The translations under genes were made by a program, and so were the position numbers. Shown in pieces: positions 1 through 8,070 of a stretch of DNA of 64,000 nt. The stretch covers positions 7,786-71,785 of the forward strand of contig SFPN01000008.1 of assembly GCA_004551945.1 (NCBI GenBank). Direction: 5' to 3'. The stretch is from Clostridiales bacterium. GTDB taxonomy: Bacteria; Bacillota; Clostridia; Oscillospirales; Oscillospiraceae. Numbering within the stretch: position 1 is the first letter of the stretch; the number at the start of each line of letters is the position of its first letter. The notes below the pieces were generated by a model. That model had not been told where the DNA came from. It did not search any database and saw nothing but the letters and a program-made list of their open reading frames with translations.

Positions 1-239
1 AGGCCCACGGTGGCCACCAGCAGCCGGTCCACCTGCTCCGGGTTTAAAGCGGACAGAGTCTTGGACAGGCCCAGGATTTTCCCGGCGTAGAGACTGCCGA
101 AGTAGACGAAGGTGTCATAAACCGTCAGATCCCCTGCCTGCTGGAAGGGGCGGACAGGCAGCCCCGTCTGGTCGGCCAGGGCCTGGGCGTACCGCTGGGC
201 GGTGCCGTAGCGGCTGCCATAGAGAATGATGGCGTTCAT
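1..239 (-). CDS. Flavodoxin-domain protein (partial, 5' part)
   Basis: Only the first 79 codons are in the window; the gene runs off the left edge. The N-terminus MNAIILYGSRYGTAQRYAQ has the beta-strand plus phosphate-loop shape of flavodoxin folds (ILYGSRYGTAQ would bind FMN phosphate). It continues through a YDTFVYFGSLYAG stretch typical of flavodoxin-domain proteins distantly related to HemG-type oxidases. The start is fixed by an AGGAGG-type Shine-Dalgarno a few bases upstream. It is divergent from the pseudouridine synthase gene. The substrate and redox partner cannot be told from this fragment. Confidence 0.65.
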   Translation of the reverse strand, partial: MNAIILYGSRYGTAQRYAQALADQTGLPVRPFQQAGDLTVYDTFVYFGSLYAGKILGLSKTLSALNPEQVDRLLVATVG

Positions 240-387
240 ACAAGTTCCTCCTGTCTCGCATTCCCCTCTGTCAACAGGACCCCAGAACGGAGGGAAAGCG
301 CGTTATGGTTTTGATCCATGTTTCCACACCTGTGGATAGTGTACCATAGATCCCGCCGTCTTACCACAAAAATCAAAGGAGGTCCCC

Positions 388-1308
388 ATGCGCAGACTGA
401 CCCTGACCGTTGCCCCCCACCAGGAGGGAAAGGACGTAAATACCCTCCTCCGGCGGCAGCTGGGCCTCTCCGCCGGAGCGGTCCGCCGGGCCAAGGGCCT
501 GCCCGACGGCATTTTGCTGGACGGAGAGCCGGTGTTCACCACCGCCCGGGTCCGGGTGGGGCAGATTCTGTCCGTGGCCGTGGGGGACCCGGCAGGGAGC
601 GAGCAGATCCAGCCCGTCCCCGGCCCTCTGGACATTCTCTATGAGGACCAGGATCTGCTGGTGGTGAACAAGGCCGGGGGGATTCCCGTCCACCCCAGCC
701 AGGGCCACCACGGGGACACCCTGGCCAATTTCCTCATGGATTATTATGAAAAAAACGGCTTTACCGCAGCCTTTCACCCGGTGAACCGGCTGGACCGGGG
801 AACCTCCGGTCTCATGGCGGTGGCCAAGCACGCCCACGCCCATGAGGTCCTCCAGGGTCAGCTTCAACGGGGGGAGCTTTCCCGGACCTACCTGGCTGTG
901 TGCCAGGGGGTTCCCAACCCGCCTGCCGGGATTATCGAGGCCCCCATTGGCCGGGCGGAGGGGTCGATTTTAAAGCGAATGGTCACCCCCCAGGGGGCTT
1001 TTGCCCGGACCCACTATCAGGTGCTGAACACCGGCCGGGGGCGGAGCCTGGTGAAGCTCCGGCTGGACACCGGCCGCACCCACCAGATCCGGGTCCACCT
1101 GGCCCACCTGGGCTGCCCCCTCACCGGGGACTTTCTCTACGGGGAGGAGACGGCGGAGCTGCCCGGCCGGTTTGCCCTCCACTCGGCCTCCATCCGCCTG
1201 CTTCAGCCTGTCACAGGGGAGGAGATCGCCCTGGAAGCCCCCTTCCCCCCGGAACTGGCAGCCCTTCTTGGCTCTCCCTCTGGGAGAGCTGTCAGCGAAG
1301 CTGACTGA
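388..1308 (+). CDS. RluA-family 23S rRNA/tRNA pseudouridine synthase
   Basis: A 306-residue protein that isomerises uridine to pseudouridine in rRNA or tRNA. Residues 10-65 form an S4-like RNA-binding region. The catalytic domain follows, with the signature NRLDRGTSGL near residue 133, whose Asp is the RluA-family nucleophile, and GRTHQIRVHLAHLGCPL near 230. AAAGGAGG lies directly upstream of the ATG. The target uridine cannot be assigned. The last residues (GSPSGRAVSEAD) and the TGA stop are encoded by a dispersed hairpin repeat that starts near 1270, so this C-terminus was probably acquired by repeat insertion. mutY follows 63 bases downstream on the same strand. Confidence 0.9.
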   Translation: MRRLTLTVAPHQEGKDVNTLLRRQLGLSAGAVRRAKGLPDGILLDGEPVFTTARVRVGQILSVAVGDPAGSEQIQPVPGPLDILYEDQDLLVVNKAGGIPVHPSQGHHGDTLANFLMDYYEKNGFTAAFHPVNRLDRGTSGLMAVAKHAHAHEVLQGQLQRGELSRTYLAVCQGVPNPPAGIIEAPIGRAEGSILKRMVTPQGAFARTHYQVLNTGRGRSLVKLRLDTGRTHQIRVHLAHLGCPLTGDFLYGEETAELPGRFALHSASIRLLQPVTGEEIALEAPFPPELAALLGSPSGRAVSEAD

Positions 1309-1316
1309 GAGGGCAA
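1270..1316 (+). repeat. Dispersed double-hairpin repeat, copy 1
   Basis: Two perfect hairpins: GCTCTCCC (1271-1278) pairs with GGGAGAGC (1282-1289), and GTCAGC (1291-1296) pairs with GCTGAC (1300-1305) across a GAA loop. GACTGAGAGGG follows. Related copies are at 4322-4350 and, inverted, at 39475-39522. They keep the GAGCTG...CGAAGC...GACTGA frame but have different paired stem bases. This copy overlaps the 3' end of the pseudouridine synthase gene and contains its stop codon. Confidence 0.75.
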
Positions 1317-1371
1317 ATTTGTAACGAAACGAGACTACGTTGGTCAAGTGGTCCATACATAGGAGAACACC

Positions 1372-2415
1372 ATGGAAAATCCCTTATCTTTTCTTCCCAT
1401 CCCCCTGCTGGCCTGGTACCGGGAGAACGCCCGGGACCTGCCCTGGCGGCGGGAGCCCACCCCCTACCGGGTGTGGGTGTCGGAAATCATGCTCCAGCAG
1501 ACCCGGGTGGCGGCGGTGCTGGGGTACTTTGCCCGGTTTATGGAGGCCTTTCCCACTGTCCAGGACCTGGCCGCCGCCCCGGAGGATCAGCTCATGAAGC
1601 TGTGGCAGGGGCTGGGCTACTACAGCCGGGCCCGGAACCTGCAAAAGGCCGCCCAGCAGATTGTGGAGGACTTCGGCGGCCAGTTTCCCACCCGCTATGA
1701 GGAGCTCCGTTCCCTGGCGGGGGTAGGGGATTACACCGCCGCCGCCATTGCCTCCATCGCCTTCGGCCAGCCGGTGCCGGCGGTGGACGGGAACCTGCTG
1801 CGGGTCTCCGCCCGGGTGCTGGGGGACGACACGGACATCACCACCGCCAAGGGAAAGAAGCACTTTACCGCCGCCCTCCAGAATGTGATCCCCCTGGACT
1901 TTCCCGGCCAGTTTAACCAGGCCATGATGGACCTGGGGGCCACGGTCTGCCTGCCCAACGGCGCGCCCCTGTGCGAGCGCTGCCCGGCGGCGGACTTCTG
2001 CCAGGCCCATCTTCAGGGGCGAACCGGGGAGCTGCCTGTCCGCCCGGCGAAAAAGCCCCGGCGGGTGGAGCGGCGCACGGTCTATTTCTTCTTTTATGAG
2101 GGGAAGGTGGCCCTCCGCCGCCGGCCGGCCAAGGGCCTGCTGGCGGGGCTGTGGGAGTATCCCAACGCCCTGGAGGAAGAGGGGAACCCCTTGGCAGACT
2201 GGGGCCTTGACGGAACGGAAACTTCCTTTGCCGGGACCGGCGTCCATATTTTCACCCATGTGGAGTGGCACATGACCGCCCAGCGGGCGGTCCTAAAGTC
2301 GGACACACTGCCCCTCGGCTGGGTCTGGGCGGACAAGGGAGCTCTGCGCACCCAATACGCCGTCCCCAGTGCATTTGCCCCCTTTCAGAACCTGGTGGAG
2401 GAGGAACTGTCATGA
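1372..2415 (+). CDS. mutY: A/G-specific adenine glycosylase MutY
   Basis: Removes adenine mispaired with 8-oxoguanine or G. The 347 residues are normal for the family. Visible are VSEIMLQQTRV (catalytic Glu near 39), the helix-hairpin-helix LAGVGDYTAAAI near 113, AVDGNLLRV with the catalytic Asp near 138, and the 4Fe-4S cysteines in CLPNGAPLCERCPAADFC near 193-210 (spacing C-x7-C-x2-C-x5-C, one residue longer than E. coli in the first gap). Residues from about 235 form the NUDIX-like C-terminal domain that recognises 8-oxoG. The stop overlaps the next start as ATGA, so the two are translationally coupled. Confidence 0.95.
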   Translation: MENPLSFLPIPLLAWYRENARDLPWRREPTPYRVWVSEIMLQQTRVAAVLGYFARFMEAFPTVQDLAAAPEDQLMKLWQGLGYYSRARNLQKAAQQIVEDFGGQFPTRYEELRSLAGVGDYTAAAIASIAFGQPVPAVDGNLLRVSARVLGDDTDITTAKGKKHFTAALQNVIPLDFPGQFNQAMMDLGATVCLPNGAPLCERCPAADFCQAHLQGRTGELPVRPAKKPRRVERRTVYFFFYEGKVALRRRPAKGLLAGLWEYPNALEEEGNPLADWGLDGTETSFAGTGVHIFTHVEWHMTAQRAVLKSDTLPLGWVWADKGALRTQYAVPSAFAPFQNLVEEELS

Positions 2416-3326
2416 ACCTGGACTTTGATCCCGTCCGTTGTACCCTCTGTCCCCGCCAGTGCGGCGGTGACCGCACCAAGGGCCGCGGCCGCTGCCGGAT
2501 GCCGGAGGCGCCGGTGTTGGCCCGGGCGGCTCTCCACCAGTGGGAGGAGCCGCCCCTCTCCGGCACCCGGGGGGCGGGCACGGTGTTCTTTTCCGGCTGC
2601 TCCCTGGGCTGCGTTTTCTGCCAGAACGACAGCATCAGCCAGAAGGACTTCGGAAAAGAAGTCTCCCTCTCCCGTCTGCGGGAAATTTTCTTCGAGCTGA
2701 TCGACGCCAGGGCCCACAACATTGACCTGGTAAACCCCACCCACTACGCCCACGCAGTGGCCCAGGCGCTGGAGGAGCCTCTGCCGGTGCCGGTGGTCTG
2801 GAACAGCGGGGGGTATGACCGGGTGGAGACCCTGACTGCCCTGGCGGGGAAAATCGACATCTATCTGCCGGACTTTAAGTATCCCGACCGGGAAGGGGCG
2901 GAGAAATACGCCGGGGCGGCGAATTACCCGGAGGTGGCCCAGGCCGCCATCCGGGAGATGGTCCGCCAGACTGGCCCCTATGCGCTGGACGAAGCGGGTA
3001 TCCTGAAAAAGGGCGTCATCATCCGCCACCTGCTCCTCCCCGGCCGTCTGGCCCAGGCCAAGGCGGTGATGGACTGGGTGGCCGAGACCTTCCCCCCGGG
3101 GACCGTCCTCTTTTCCCTCATGAGCCAGTACACCCCCTGGGGAGATATGGCCCGGTGCCCGGAGTTGGACCGCCGCCTGCGCAAGAGCGAAATCCGGGCA
3201 GCGGCAGCCTACATGGACAACCTGGGCCTGGAGGGCTTCCGCCAGGAGGCCGAAGCTGCCCAGGCCCGGTACATCCCCGCCTTCGACCTGACTGGGGTGG
3301 AGAAAGGGAATGTTTCAAAAAAATAA
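2412..3326 (+). CDS. PflX-like radical SAM protein
   Basis: A 304-residue radical SAM enzyme of the putative pyruvate-formate-lyase-activating (PflX) group. The [4Fe-4S]-SAM motif is CSLGCVFC (Cys 63, 67, 70), preceded by an extra cysteine cluster CTLCPRQC at residues 10-17 that probably binds another metal centre. The start is the ATG in the ATGA overlap with mutY; an open frame extends further upstream but lies inside mutY. The activated partner is unknown, and no glycyl-radical enzyme is nearby. Function is inferred only at family level. Confidence 0.85.
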   Translation: MNLDFDPVRCTLCPRQCGGDRTKGRGRCRMPEAPVLARAALHQWEEPPLSGTRGAGTVFFSGCSLGCVFCQNDSISQKDFGKEVSLSRLREIFFELIDARAHNIDLVNPTHYAHAVAQALEEPLPVPVVWNSGGYDRVETLTALAGKIDIYLPDFKYPDREGAEKYAGAANYPEVAQAAIREMVRQTGPYALDEAGILKKGVIIRHLLLPGRLAQAKAVMDWVAETFPPGTVLFSLMSQYTPWGDMARCPELDRRLRKSEIRAAAAYMDNLGLEGFRQEAEAAQARYIPAFDLTGVEKGNVSKK

Positions 3327-3336
3327 TCCAAAGCAG

Positions 3337-3366
3337 GTATAAGGAACCCAACCTCTGTCAAGAATA
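3337..3366 (+). promoter_or_regulatory. Sigma-F-like promoter for the SpoIIQ-like gene
   Basis: GTATA (3337-3341), a 15-base spacer, then GTCAAGAATA (3357-3366) matches the Bacillus forespore sigma-F pattern GYWTA-N15-GGNNANAHTR with one mismatch. It lies about 60 bases before the start of the M23 gene. spoIIQ of B. subtilis is known to be sigma-F dependent. Found by eye only. Confidence 0.45.
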
Positions 3367-3422
3367 GGCTTCGGAGACAGCCTCCCCCGGGAGGCACCGA
3401 AAATTCGCACAGGGAGGTTCCT

Positions 3423-4172
3423 ATGAAAGAAAAACGCACCCAGCATCGCTCGGGCGGCTTTATGGAGGGGAAGGGCTTCTACATAGTCCTGTTCCTCTGC
3501 GTCGCCGCAATTGGAATTTCGGGCTATTATCTTTTCAGCGGTCTCACCGCTTCCACCGAGGGCTTCGGACCGGAGGCCAGCACCGTCGTCAGCGGACAGG
3601 CGGAGCTGGAAAAGGACGATGCCGCCACCCAGACCCCTGCCGGGGAGGACACCCAGCAGGAGGAACCCCCGGACAGCTCTGCCCAGGAGACGGCCAAGCA
3701 GGAGGGCCAGACCCCTGCCCAGCAGCCGGAGGACGACCCCACGGCCCAGGAACCGGCGGCCTCCTCCACGGCCTATGTCTGGCCGGTGCAGGGCAGCGTG
3801 GACCGGGACTTCAGCCTGGAGGTCTTTGCCTATGACGCCACCATGGGCGACTGGCGGACCCACAGCGGCCTGGACATTGCCGCTGAGCTGGGGGCGCCGG
3901 TGAGCGCCTGCGGCAAGGGCACCGTCACCGACGTGAGCACCGATCCCATGATGGGCACCACCGTTACCATTGACCACGGCCGGGGCATGGAGAGCATCTA
4001 TTCCAACCTGGCCGAGTCGGTGAACGTCCAGGTGGGGGATGCGGTGGAGGCCGGGTCTGTCCTGGGCTCCGTGGGCACCACCGCCATTGCTGAGAGCGCC
4101 AGCCCCAGCCACCTGCACTTTGAGATGATCGAGTACGACGTGCCCATCGACCCCCTCAACTATCTCCACTGA
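3423..4172 (+). CDS. spoIIQ: SpoIIQ-like M23 endopeptidase
   Basis: A 249-residue membrane-anchored LytM/M23 protein. It has a short basic N-terminus, one transmembrane helix (about 20-41), a Glu/Gln/Pro/Thr-rich linker to about 115, then the M23 domain. Zinc ligands are present: HSGLD (His147, Asp151) and HLHFEM (His230, His232). A complete site is usual for clostridial SpoIIQ, whereas the B. subtilis protein has lost a ligand. SpoIIQ sits in the forespore membrane and forms the channel with SpoIIIAH during engulfment. The sigma-F-like promoter supports this assignment, but another M23 family member cannot be excluded. RBS AGGGAGG is 5 bases before the ATG. Confidence 0.75.
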   Translation: MKEKRTQHRSGGFMEGKGFYIVLFLCVAAIGISGYYLFSGLTASTEGFGPEASTVVSGQAELEKDDAATQTPAGEDTQQEEPPDSSAQETAKQEGQTPAQQPEDDPTAQEPAASSTAYVWPVQGSVDRDFSLEVFAYDATMGDWRTHSGLDIAAELGAPVSACGKGTVTDVSTDPMMGTTVTIDHGRGMESIYSNLAESVNVQVGDAVEAGSVLGSVGTTAIAESASPSHLHFEMIEYDVPIDPLNYLH

Positions 4173-4176
4173 ACCT

Positions 4177-4206
4177 AAGCGGGCGAACGGAACCGTTCGC
4201 CCCTAC
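4177..4206. repeat. GTAGGGGCG hairpin repeat, copy 1
   Basis: GGGCGAACGG (4181-4190) pairs perfectly with CCGTTCGCCC (4193-4202). The outer bases read GTAGGGGCG...CGCCCGC on the minus strand. The same asymmetric frame with a different stem recurs at 52509-52534. It lies just after the SpoIIQ-like gene. Confidence 0.55.
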
Positions 4207-4219
4207 ATAAGAAAAAAGT

Positions 4220-4250
4220 GACGCCTTGTGACCCACTCACAAGGCGTCTT
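4220..4250 (+). terminator. Rho-independent terminator after the SpoIIQ-like gene
   Basis: GACGCCTTGTGA (4220-4231), a 5-base loop, then TCACAAGGCGTC (4237-4248) followed by TTTTT. A 12-base perfect stem. Confidence 0.85.
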
Positions 4251-4261
4251 TTTATGCACTT

Positions 4262-4371
4262 GGCTCCCCCCTCCGGGGGTCAAACTGTCCGGGGGACAGT
4301 TCGATCAAATCCGTTTTCCAAGAGCTGGCACGGCGAAGCCGTGACTGACACCCAGTGCGCACACTGGGCGT
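4262..4371. repeat. Hairpin array containing dispersed repeat copy 2
   Basis: Four stems lie head to tail: CCCCC/GGGGG (4267-4279), AACTGTCC/GGACAGTT (4283-4301), CACGGC/GCCGTG with GAA loop (4329-4343), and CCCAGT/ACTGGG (4351-4368). The third stem with its flanks GAGCTG and GACTGA is the second copy of the repeat seen at 1270. The array sits between convergent genes. No coding potential is evident. Confidence 0.65.
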
Positions 4372-4394
4372 GCTGTGCAGAGGGCGGCTCCCTT

Positions 4395-5267
4395 TTACGT
4401 CCCATTCTGCCGCATCTCCCGCCGGTACTGGGTGGGGGGAACCTGAAAGATCTCCTGAAAGGCCTTGGCAAACTTACTCTGGCTCTCATACCCCACCTGC
4501 CCGGCAATGGCCGCCACGCTCTCCTCCGTCTCCCGGAGCAGGCGGGCGGCCTGCTTCATCCGGTAGCCCTTCATGTAGGCGGCGATGGGCTGGCCATACA
4601 CCGCCTTGAAGGTGGACTTTAGGGTGGAGGTGTTTACCAAATGCTGTCGGGCCAGCTCCTCGATGGTAAACCGCTGGTCCAGCTGGCTGGTGAGCTGCTG
4701 GTGAACGGCCTTCACCACCTCCACCTGCTGGGCCCGGCACCGGTCCAGCTGCTTTTCCCGGGCGGGGTCCGTTCGGGAGAGAAACAGCAGCAGCTCCTGG
4801 ACCTTCAGCTGGCAGTAGGCCAGGCGGAGAGGCTCCGGCAGGTCGTACAGGTCGGCGAAAATTCGGTCGATGGCGCCGCTGGCGGGCATGGCGGTGAGGC
4901 CGTCAAACCGCTGGGCCAGATGCCGGGGGTCCACCCCCGCCCCGGCCAAAATCTCCGGCAGGCTGTCCGCCAGGGTGTCCAGGTCCAGAATGATGGACAG
5001 GCCCTCATAATATCCCAGGGGGAAACGGAGCACGGAGTCCGCGCACTGGTCCATCCGGTGCAGGGACAGATCCCCCGGTCCCAGGTAGAGGGTGACCCCT
5101 TCCCGCATCTCCCAGCCGATGCGTCCCCGGCGGCAGTGGTTGACCTCCATCCGCCCCTCCAGGGGAGCGTGCCGGTGGGCAAACTGGTGGGCGGAGAAAA
5201 CATGATGGCAGACCTCCACTCCGGGAAAGGGGAACAGAGCCTGGCTGTCTGCGTCGTGGGGACCCAT
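4395..5267 (-). CDS. AraC-family transcriptional regulator
   Basis: 290 residues. The C-terminal third carries the double helix-turn-helix of AraC proteins: FTIEELARQHLVNTSTLKST, then ESVAAIAGQVGYESQSKFAK, with the closing FQEIFQVPPTQYRRE. The N-terminal 180 residues are a non-conserved sensing domain containing HHVFSAHQFAHRH and GDLSLHRMDQC. The start ATG follows CAGGAGGTGCCGCC. It is divergent from the metal chaperone/ATPase operon, so it may regulate it, but AraC proteins of this type often respond to small organic ligands; the inducer is unknown. Confidence 0.9.
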   Translation of the reverse strand: MGPHDADSQALFPFPGVEVCHHVFSAHQFAHRHAPLEGRMEVNHCRRGRIGWEMREGVTLYLGPGDLSLHRMDQCADSVLRFPLGYYEGLSIILDLDTLADSLPEILAGAGVDPRHLAQRFDGLTAMPASGAIDRIFADLYDLPEPLRLAYCQLKVQELLLFLSRTDPAREKQLDRCRAQQVEVVKAVHQQLTSQLDQRFTIEELARQHLVNTSTLKSTFKAVYGQPIAAYMKGYRMKQAARLLRETEESVAAIAGQVGYESQSKFAKAFQEIFQVPPTQYRREMRQNGT

Positions 5268-5383
5268 GGCGGCACCTCCTGCGGGATGTTTTGCTCATTG
5301 TACCACAGACCGGGGGAGGGAGCAAGGGATGGCTCCAAACGGAAATTCCTTTCCCCCAAACGGAAGCTGTGAGGGAAAACAGG

Positions 5384-5412
5384 TTGACTTTCGGGCAGAG
5401 TAGGAATAGGAT
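5384..5412 (+). promoter_or_regulatory. Sigma-A promoter of the metal ATPase operon
   Basis: TTGACT (5384-5389), 17-base spacer, TAGGAT (5407-5412). Just downstream, at 5421-5435, TGAA-N7-TTCA forms an inverted repeat resembling ArsR/SmtB-type metal-sensor operators; this part is only suggestive. Confidence 0.55.
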
Positions 5413-5471
5413 GCAAACGATGAAACGATTGTTCAATTGTTCGAGTAATCGGGCAGAGAAAGGAGAACACC

Positions 5472-5690
5472 ATGAAAAAGACTTATAAAATCGACGTAGA
5501 CTGCGCCAACTGCGCCAACAAGATGGAACTGGCCGCCCAGCGCACGGAGGGCGTCAAGAACGCCACGGTAAACTTCATGACCCTGAAAATGCAGGTGGAG
5601 TTCCAGGAGGGCCAGGACCCCAAGGCCGTTATGGAGCAGGTCCGGAAGAACTGCAAGAAGGTAGAGAACGACTGCGAGATCTTCCTGTAA
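5472..5690 (+). CDS. Heavy-metal-associated (HMA) domain chaperone
   Basis: A 72-residue single HMA domain with the metal-binding CxxC as DCANCANK (Cys11, Cys14) after the first strand. Such proteins bind soft metal ions and hand them to P1B ATPases. The ATPase gene starts 33 bases downstream and lacks its own N-terminal HMA domain, so this small protein probably supplies that function separately. RBS AAAGGAGAA. Metal specificity (Zn, Cd or Pb rather than Cu) is inferred from the ATPase. Confidence 0.85.
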   Translation: MKKTYKIDVDCANCANKMELAAQRTEGVKNATVNFMTLKMQVEFQEGQDPKAVMEQVRKNCKKVENDCEIFL

Positions 5691-5723
5691 GAAATCCCGC
5701 GCCGGGGGGAAGGAGAAACGGAC

Positions 5724-7610
5724 ATGAACAGGAAACAAAAGAAGATGCTGGCGCGGATTCTGGTCACCGCGGCGCTGCTGGTGATTCTGCACTTCGTGCC
5801 GGCGGAGGGCTGGCTGCGGTTTGGTCTCTACCTGATCCCCTACCTGCTCATCGGCTATGACATCCTGCGGAAGGCGGGCAAGGGAATCCGGAACCGCCAG
5901 GTGTTTGACGAGAACTTCCTCATGGCGGTGGCCACTGTGGGCGCCATGGCCCTGGGAATCTGGCGGGGCGGGGACTACACCGAGGCCATCGGGGTCATGC
6001 TCTTCTACCAGGTGGGGGAGTGGTTCCAGAGCTACGCGGTGAACAAGAGCCGCCGGGACATCGGCCAGCTCATGGACATCCGCCCGGACTACGCCAACCT
6101 GGAAACCGAAGACGGCGGCCTGGAGCAGGTGGACCCGGATGAGGTAGAGGTGGGCACTGTTATTGTGGTTCAGCCGGGAGAGCGGGTCCCCATTGACGGC
6201 GTGGTGCTGGACGGGGAATCCACCCTGAACACCAGCGCCCTCACCGGCGAGAGCCTACCCCGTGCCGTGGGGCCGGGGGATGAGATCATCAGCGGCTGCA
6301 TTAATCTGAACGGCCGGCTGCGGGTGCGCACCACCCAGGTCTTTGAGGAGTCCACCGTGTCCAAGATTCTGGACCTGGTGGAGAATGCCTCCTCCCGGAA
6401 GTCCCGGTCGGAGAATTTTATCTCTCGCTTCGCCCGGGTGTACACCCCGGCGGTGTGCGCCGCCGCCCTGGTTCTGGCGGTGCTGCCGCCTCTGGTGCGG
6501 CTGGTGGGCCTGGGTATGGCCCCCATGTGGGGAGAGTGGATCTACCGGGCCCTCACCTTCCTGGTGGTCAGCTGCCCCTGCGCCCTGGTCATCAGCATCC
6601 CTCTGAGCTTTTTCGCGGGGATCGGCGGGGCCAGTCAGGCGGGTATTTTGGTGAAAGGCTCCAACTATCTGGAGGCCCTGGCCCAGACCAGGTGCGTGGT
6701 CTTTGACAAGACCGGCACCCTGACCCAGGGGGTCTTTCAGGTGACGGGGGTCTATCACAACACCCTGCCGGAGGAAGACCTGCTGGCTTACGCGGCCCTG
6801 GCGGAAAGCGCCTCCTCCCACCCCATCAGCAAGAGCCTTCAGAGCGCCTATGGCAAGCCTCTGGACAGCCGCCGGGTGGCGGAGATCCGGGAGGAGAGCG
6901 GCCAGGGGGTAACCGCCCTGGTGGACGGCCATCGGGTGGCCGCGGGCAACCACCGTCTCATGGAGACCCTGGGCATCCCCTGGGAGTCCGGCGAGCAGGT
7001 GGGGACCATCGTCCACGTGGCGGTGGACGGACAGTACGCCGGGCAGATTGTGATCTCCGACGTGGTAAAGCCCACCGCCCGGCAGGCGGTGGAAGCATTG
7101 AAGCGGGCCGGGGTGGAGGAGACGGTGATGCTCACCGGAGACCTCCAGCCGGTGGCGGAGCAGGTAGCCGGAGAGCTGGGCATCGGCCAGGTGTACAGCC
7201 AGCTGCTCCCCGGGGACAAGGTGGCCCAGGTGGAGGACCTGCTGGCCCGCCGCGCTGGCCGCGGGAAGGTGGCCTTCGTGGGGGACGGCATCAACGACGC
7301 CCCGGTGCTGGCCCGGGCGGATATCGGCATCGCCATGGGGGCCATGGGCTCCGACGCGGCCATCGAGGCGGCGGACGTGGTCCTCATGGACGACGACCCC
7401 CGGAAGCTGGCCAAGGCCATCCGCATTTCCCGAAAGTGCCTGGGAATCGTCCGGCAGAACATCGTCTTTGCCATTGGGATAAAGGTGCTCTGCCTGCTGC
7501 TGGTAGCCGTGGGCCTGGCGGGCATGTGGCTGGCGGTCTTTGCCGACGTGGGAGTGATGATCCTGGCCGTCCTCAACGCCATCCGGGTGATGTTTGTGAA
7601 AAACCTGTGA
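5724..7610 (+). CDS. P1B-type heavy-metal translocating ATPase (Zn/Cd/Pb group)
   Basis: A 628-residue membrane ATPase exporting soft metal ions. Visible are the metal-site CPC in SCPCALVIS (near 284), phosphorylation motif DKTGTLT (Asp near 328), the SSHPIS signature (near 365) and GDGINDAP (near 519). The last two helices carry NIVFAIGIK and FADVGVM. An Asn...Lys in helix 7 and Asp-x-Gly in helix 8 mark the P1B-2 (CadA/ZntA) group. There is no N-terminal HMA domain; the upstream 72-residue chaperone replaces it. The operon probably ends here, as the next gene is convergent. Confidence 0.92.
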   Translation: MNRKQKKMLARILVTAALLVILHFVPAEGWLRFGLYLIPYLLIGYDILRKAGKGIRNRQVFDENFLMAVATVGAMALGIWRGGDYTEAIGVMLFYQVGEWFQSYAVNKSRRDIGQLMDIRPDYANLETEDGGLEQVDPDEVEVGTVIVVQPGERVPIDGVVLDGESTLNTSALTGESLPRAVGPGDEIISGCINLNGRLRVRTTQVFEESTVSKILDLVENASSRKSRSENFISRFARVYTPAVCAAALVLAVLPPLVRLVGLGMAPMWGEWIYRALTFLVVSCPCALVISIPLSFFAGIGGASQAGILVKGSNYLEALAQTRCVVFDKTGTLTQGVFQVTGVYHNTLPEEDLLAYAALAESASSHPISKSLQSAYGKPLDSRRVAEIREESGQGVTALVDGHRVAAGNHRLMETLGIPWESGEQVGTIVHVAVDGQYAGQIVISDVVKPTARQAVEALKRAGVEETVMLTGDLQPVAEQVAGELGIGQVYSQLLPGDKVAQVEDLLARRAGRGKVAFVGDGINDAPVLARADIGIAMGAMGSDAAIEAADVVLMDDDPRKLAKAIRISRKCLGIVRQNIVFAIGIKVLCLLLVAVGLAGMWLAVFADVGVMILAVLNAIRVMFVKNL

Positions 7611-7621
7611 GAAAAAGCAAA

Positions 7622-7653
7622 AACCCGGCCCGAGGAAGTTCCTCGGGCCGGGT
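7622..7653. terminator. Terminator shared by metal ATPase and rplT
   Basis: CCCGGCCCGAGGA (7624-7636) pairs with TCCTCGGGCCGGG (7640-7652). On the minus strand the stem is followed by TTTTTGCTTTTT, making it a strong terminator for the infC-rpmI-rplT operon. On the plus strand the following tract is poor. Confidence 0.85.
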
Positions 7654-7682
7654 CGTTATCGTATAAAACCGATAAAACCGAA

Positions 7683-8039
7683 TTAAGCCAGCTTGGACTT
7701 GGACAGCTCGGTGAGAGCGGTGAAAGCGGCCTTGTCGTTGACAGCCATCTCAGCCAGCATCTTGCGGTTGATCTCCACGCCAGCCAGCTTCAGACCGTGC
7801 ATGAAGTTGGAGTAGTTCATGCCGTTCAGCTTGCAGGCGGCGCTGATGCGGGTGATCCACAGCTGACGGAAGTTGCGCTTCTTCTGCTTGCGGCCCACGT
7901 ATGCGTAGGTCAGGGACTTCATCACCTGCTCGTTGGCCATCTTGAAGTGCTTGGACTTGGCACCCCAGTAGCCCTTGGCCATCTTCAGGATCTTATTTCT
8001 TCTCTTGCGCGTCATCATCGCGCCCTTAACTCTTGCCAT
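7683..8039 (-). CDS. rplT: 50S ribosomal protein L20
   Basis: 118 residues, full length for L20, an early 23S rRNA-binding assembly protein. MARVKGAMMTRKRRNKILKM and YVGRKQKKRNFRQLWITRIS are characteristic. Last gene of the infC-rpmI-rplT operon, 31 bases after rpmI. In other bacteria L20 represses this operon by binding its own mRNA. Confidence 0.98.
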   Translation of the reverse strand: MARVKGAMMTRKRRNKILKMAKGYWGAKSKHFKMANEQVMKSLTYAYVGRKQKKRNFRQLWITRISAACKLNGMNYSNFMHGLKLAGVEINRKMLAEMAVNDKAAFTALTELSKSKLA

Positions 8040-8070
8040 GGTATGTTAGCCTCCTACTTTATCGTTGTAA

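Noticed and set aside
325..342. Single DnaA-box-like TATCCACA
   Set aside because: One imperfect site without clustering or dnaA/dnaN nearby is not evidence of an origin.
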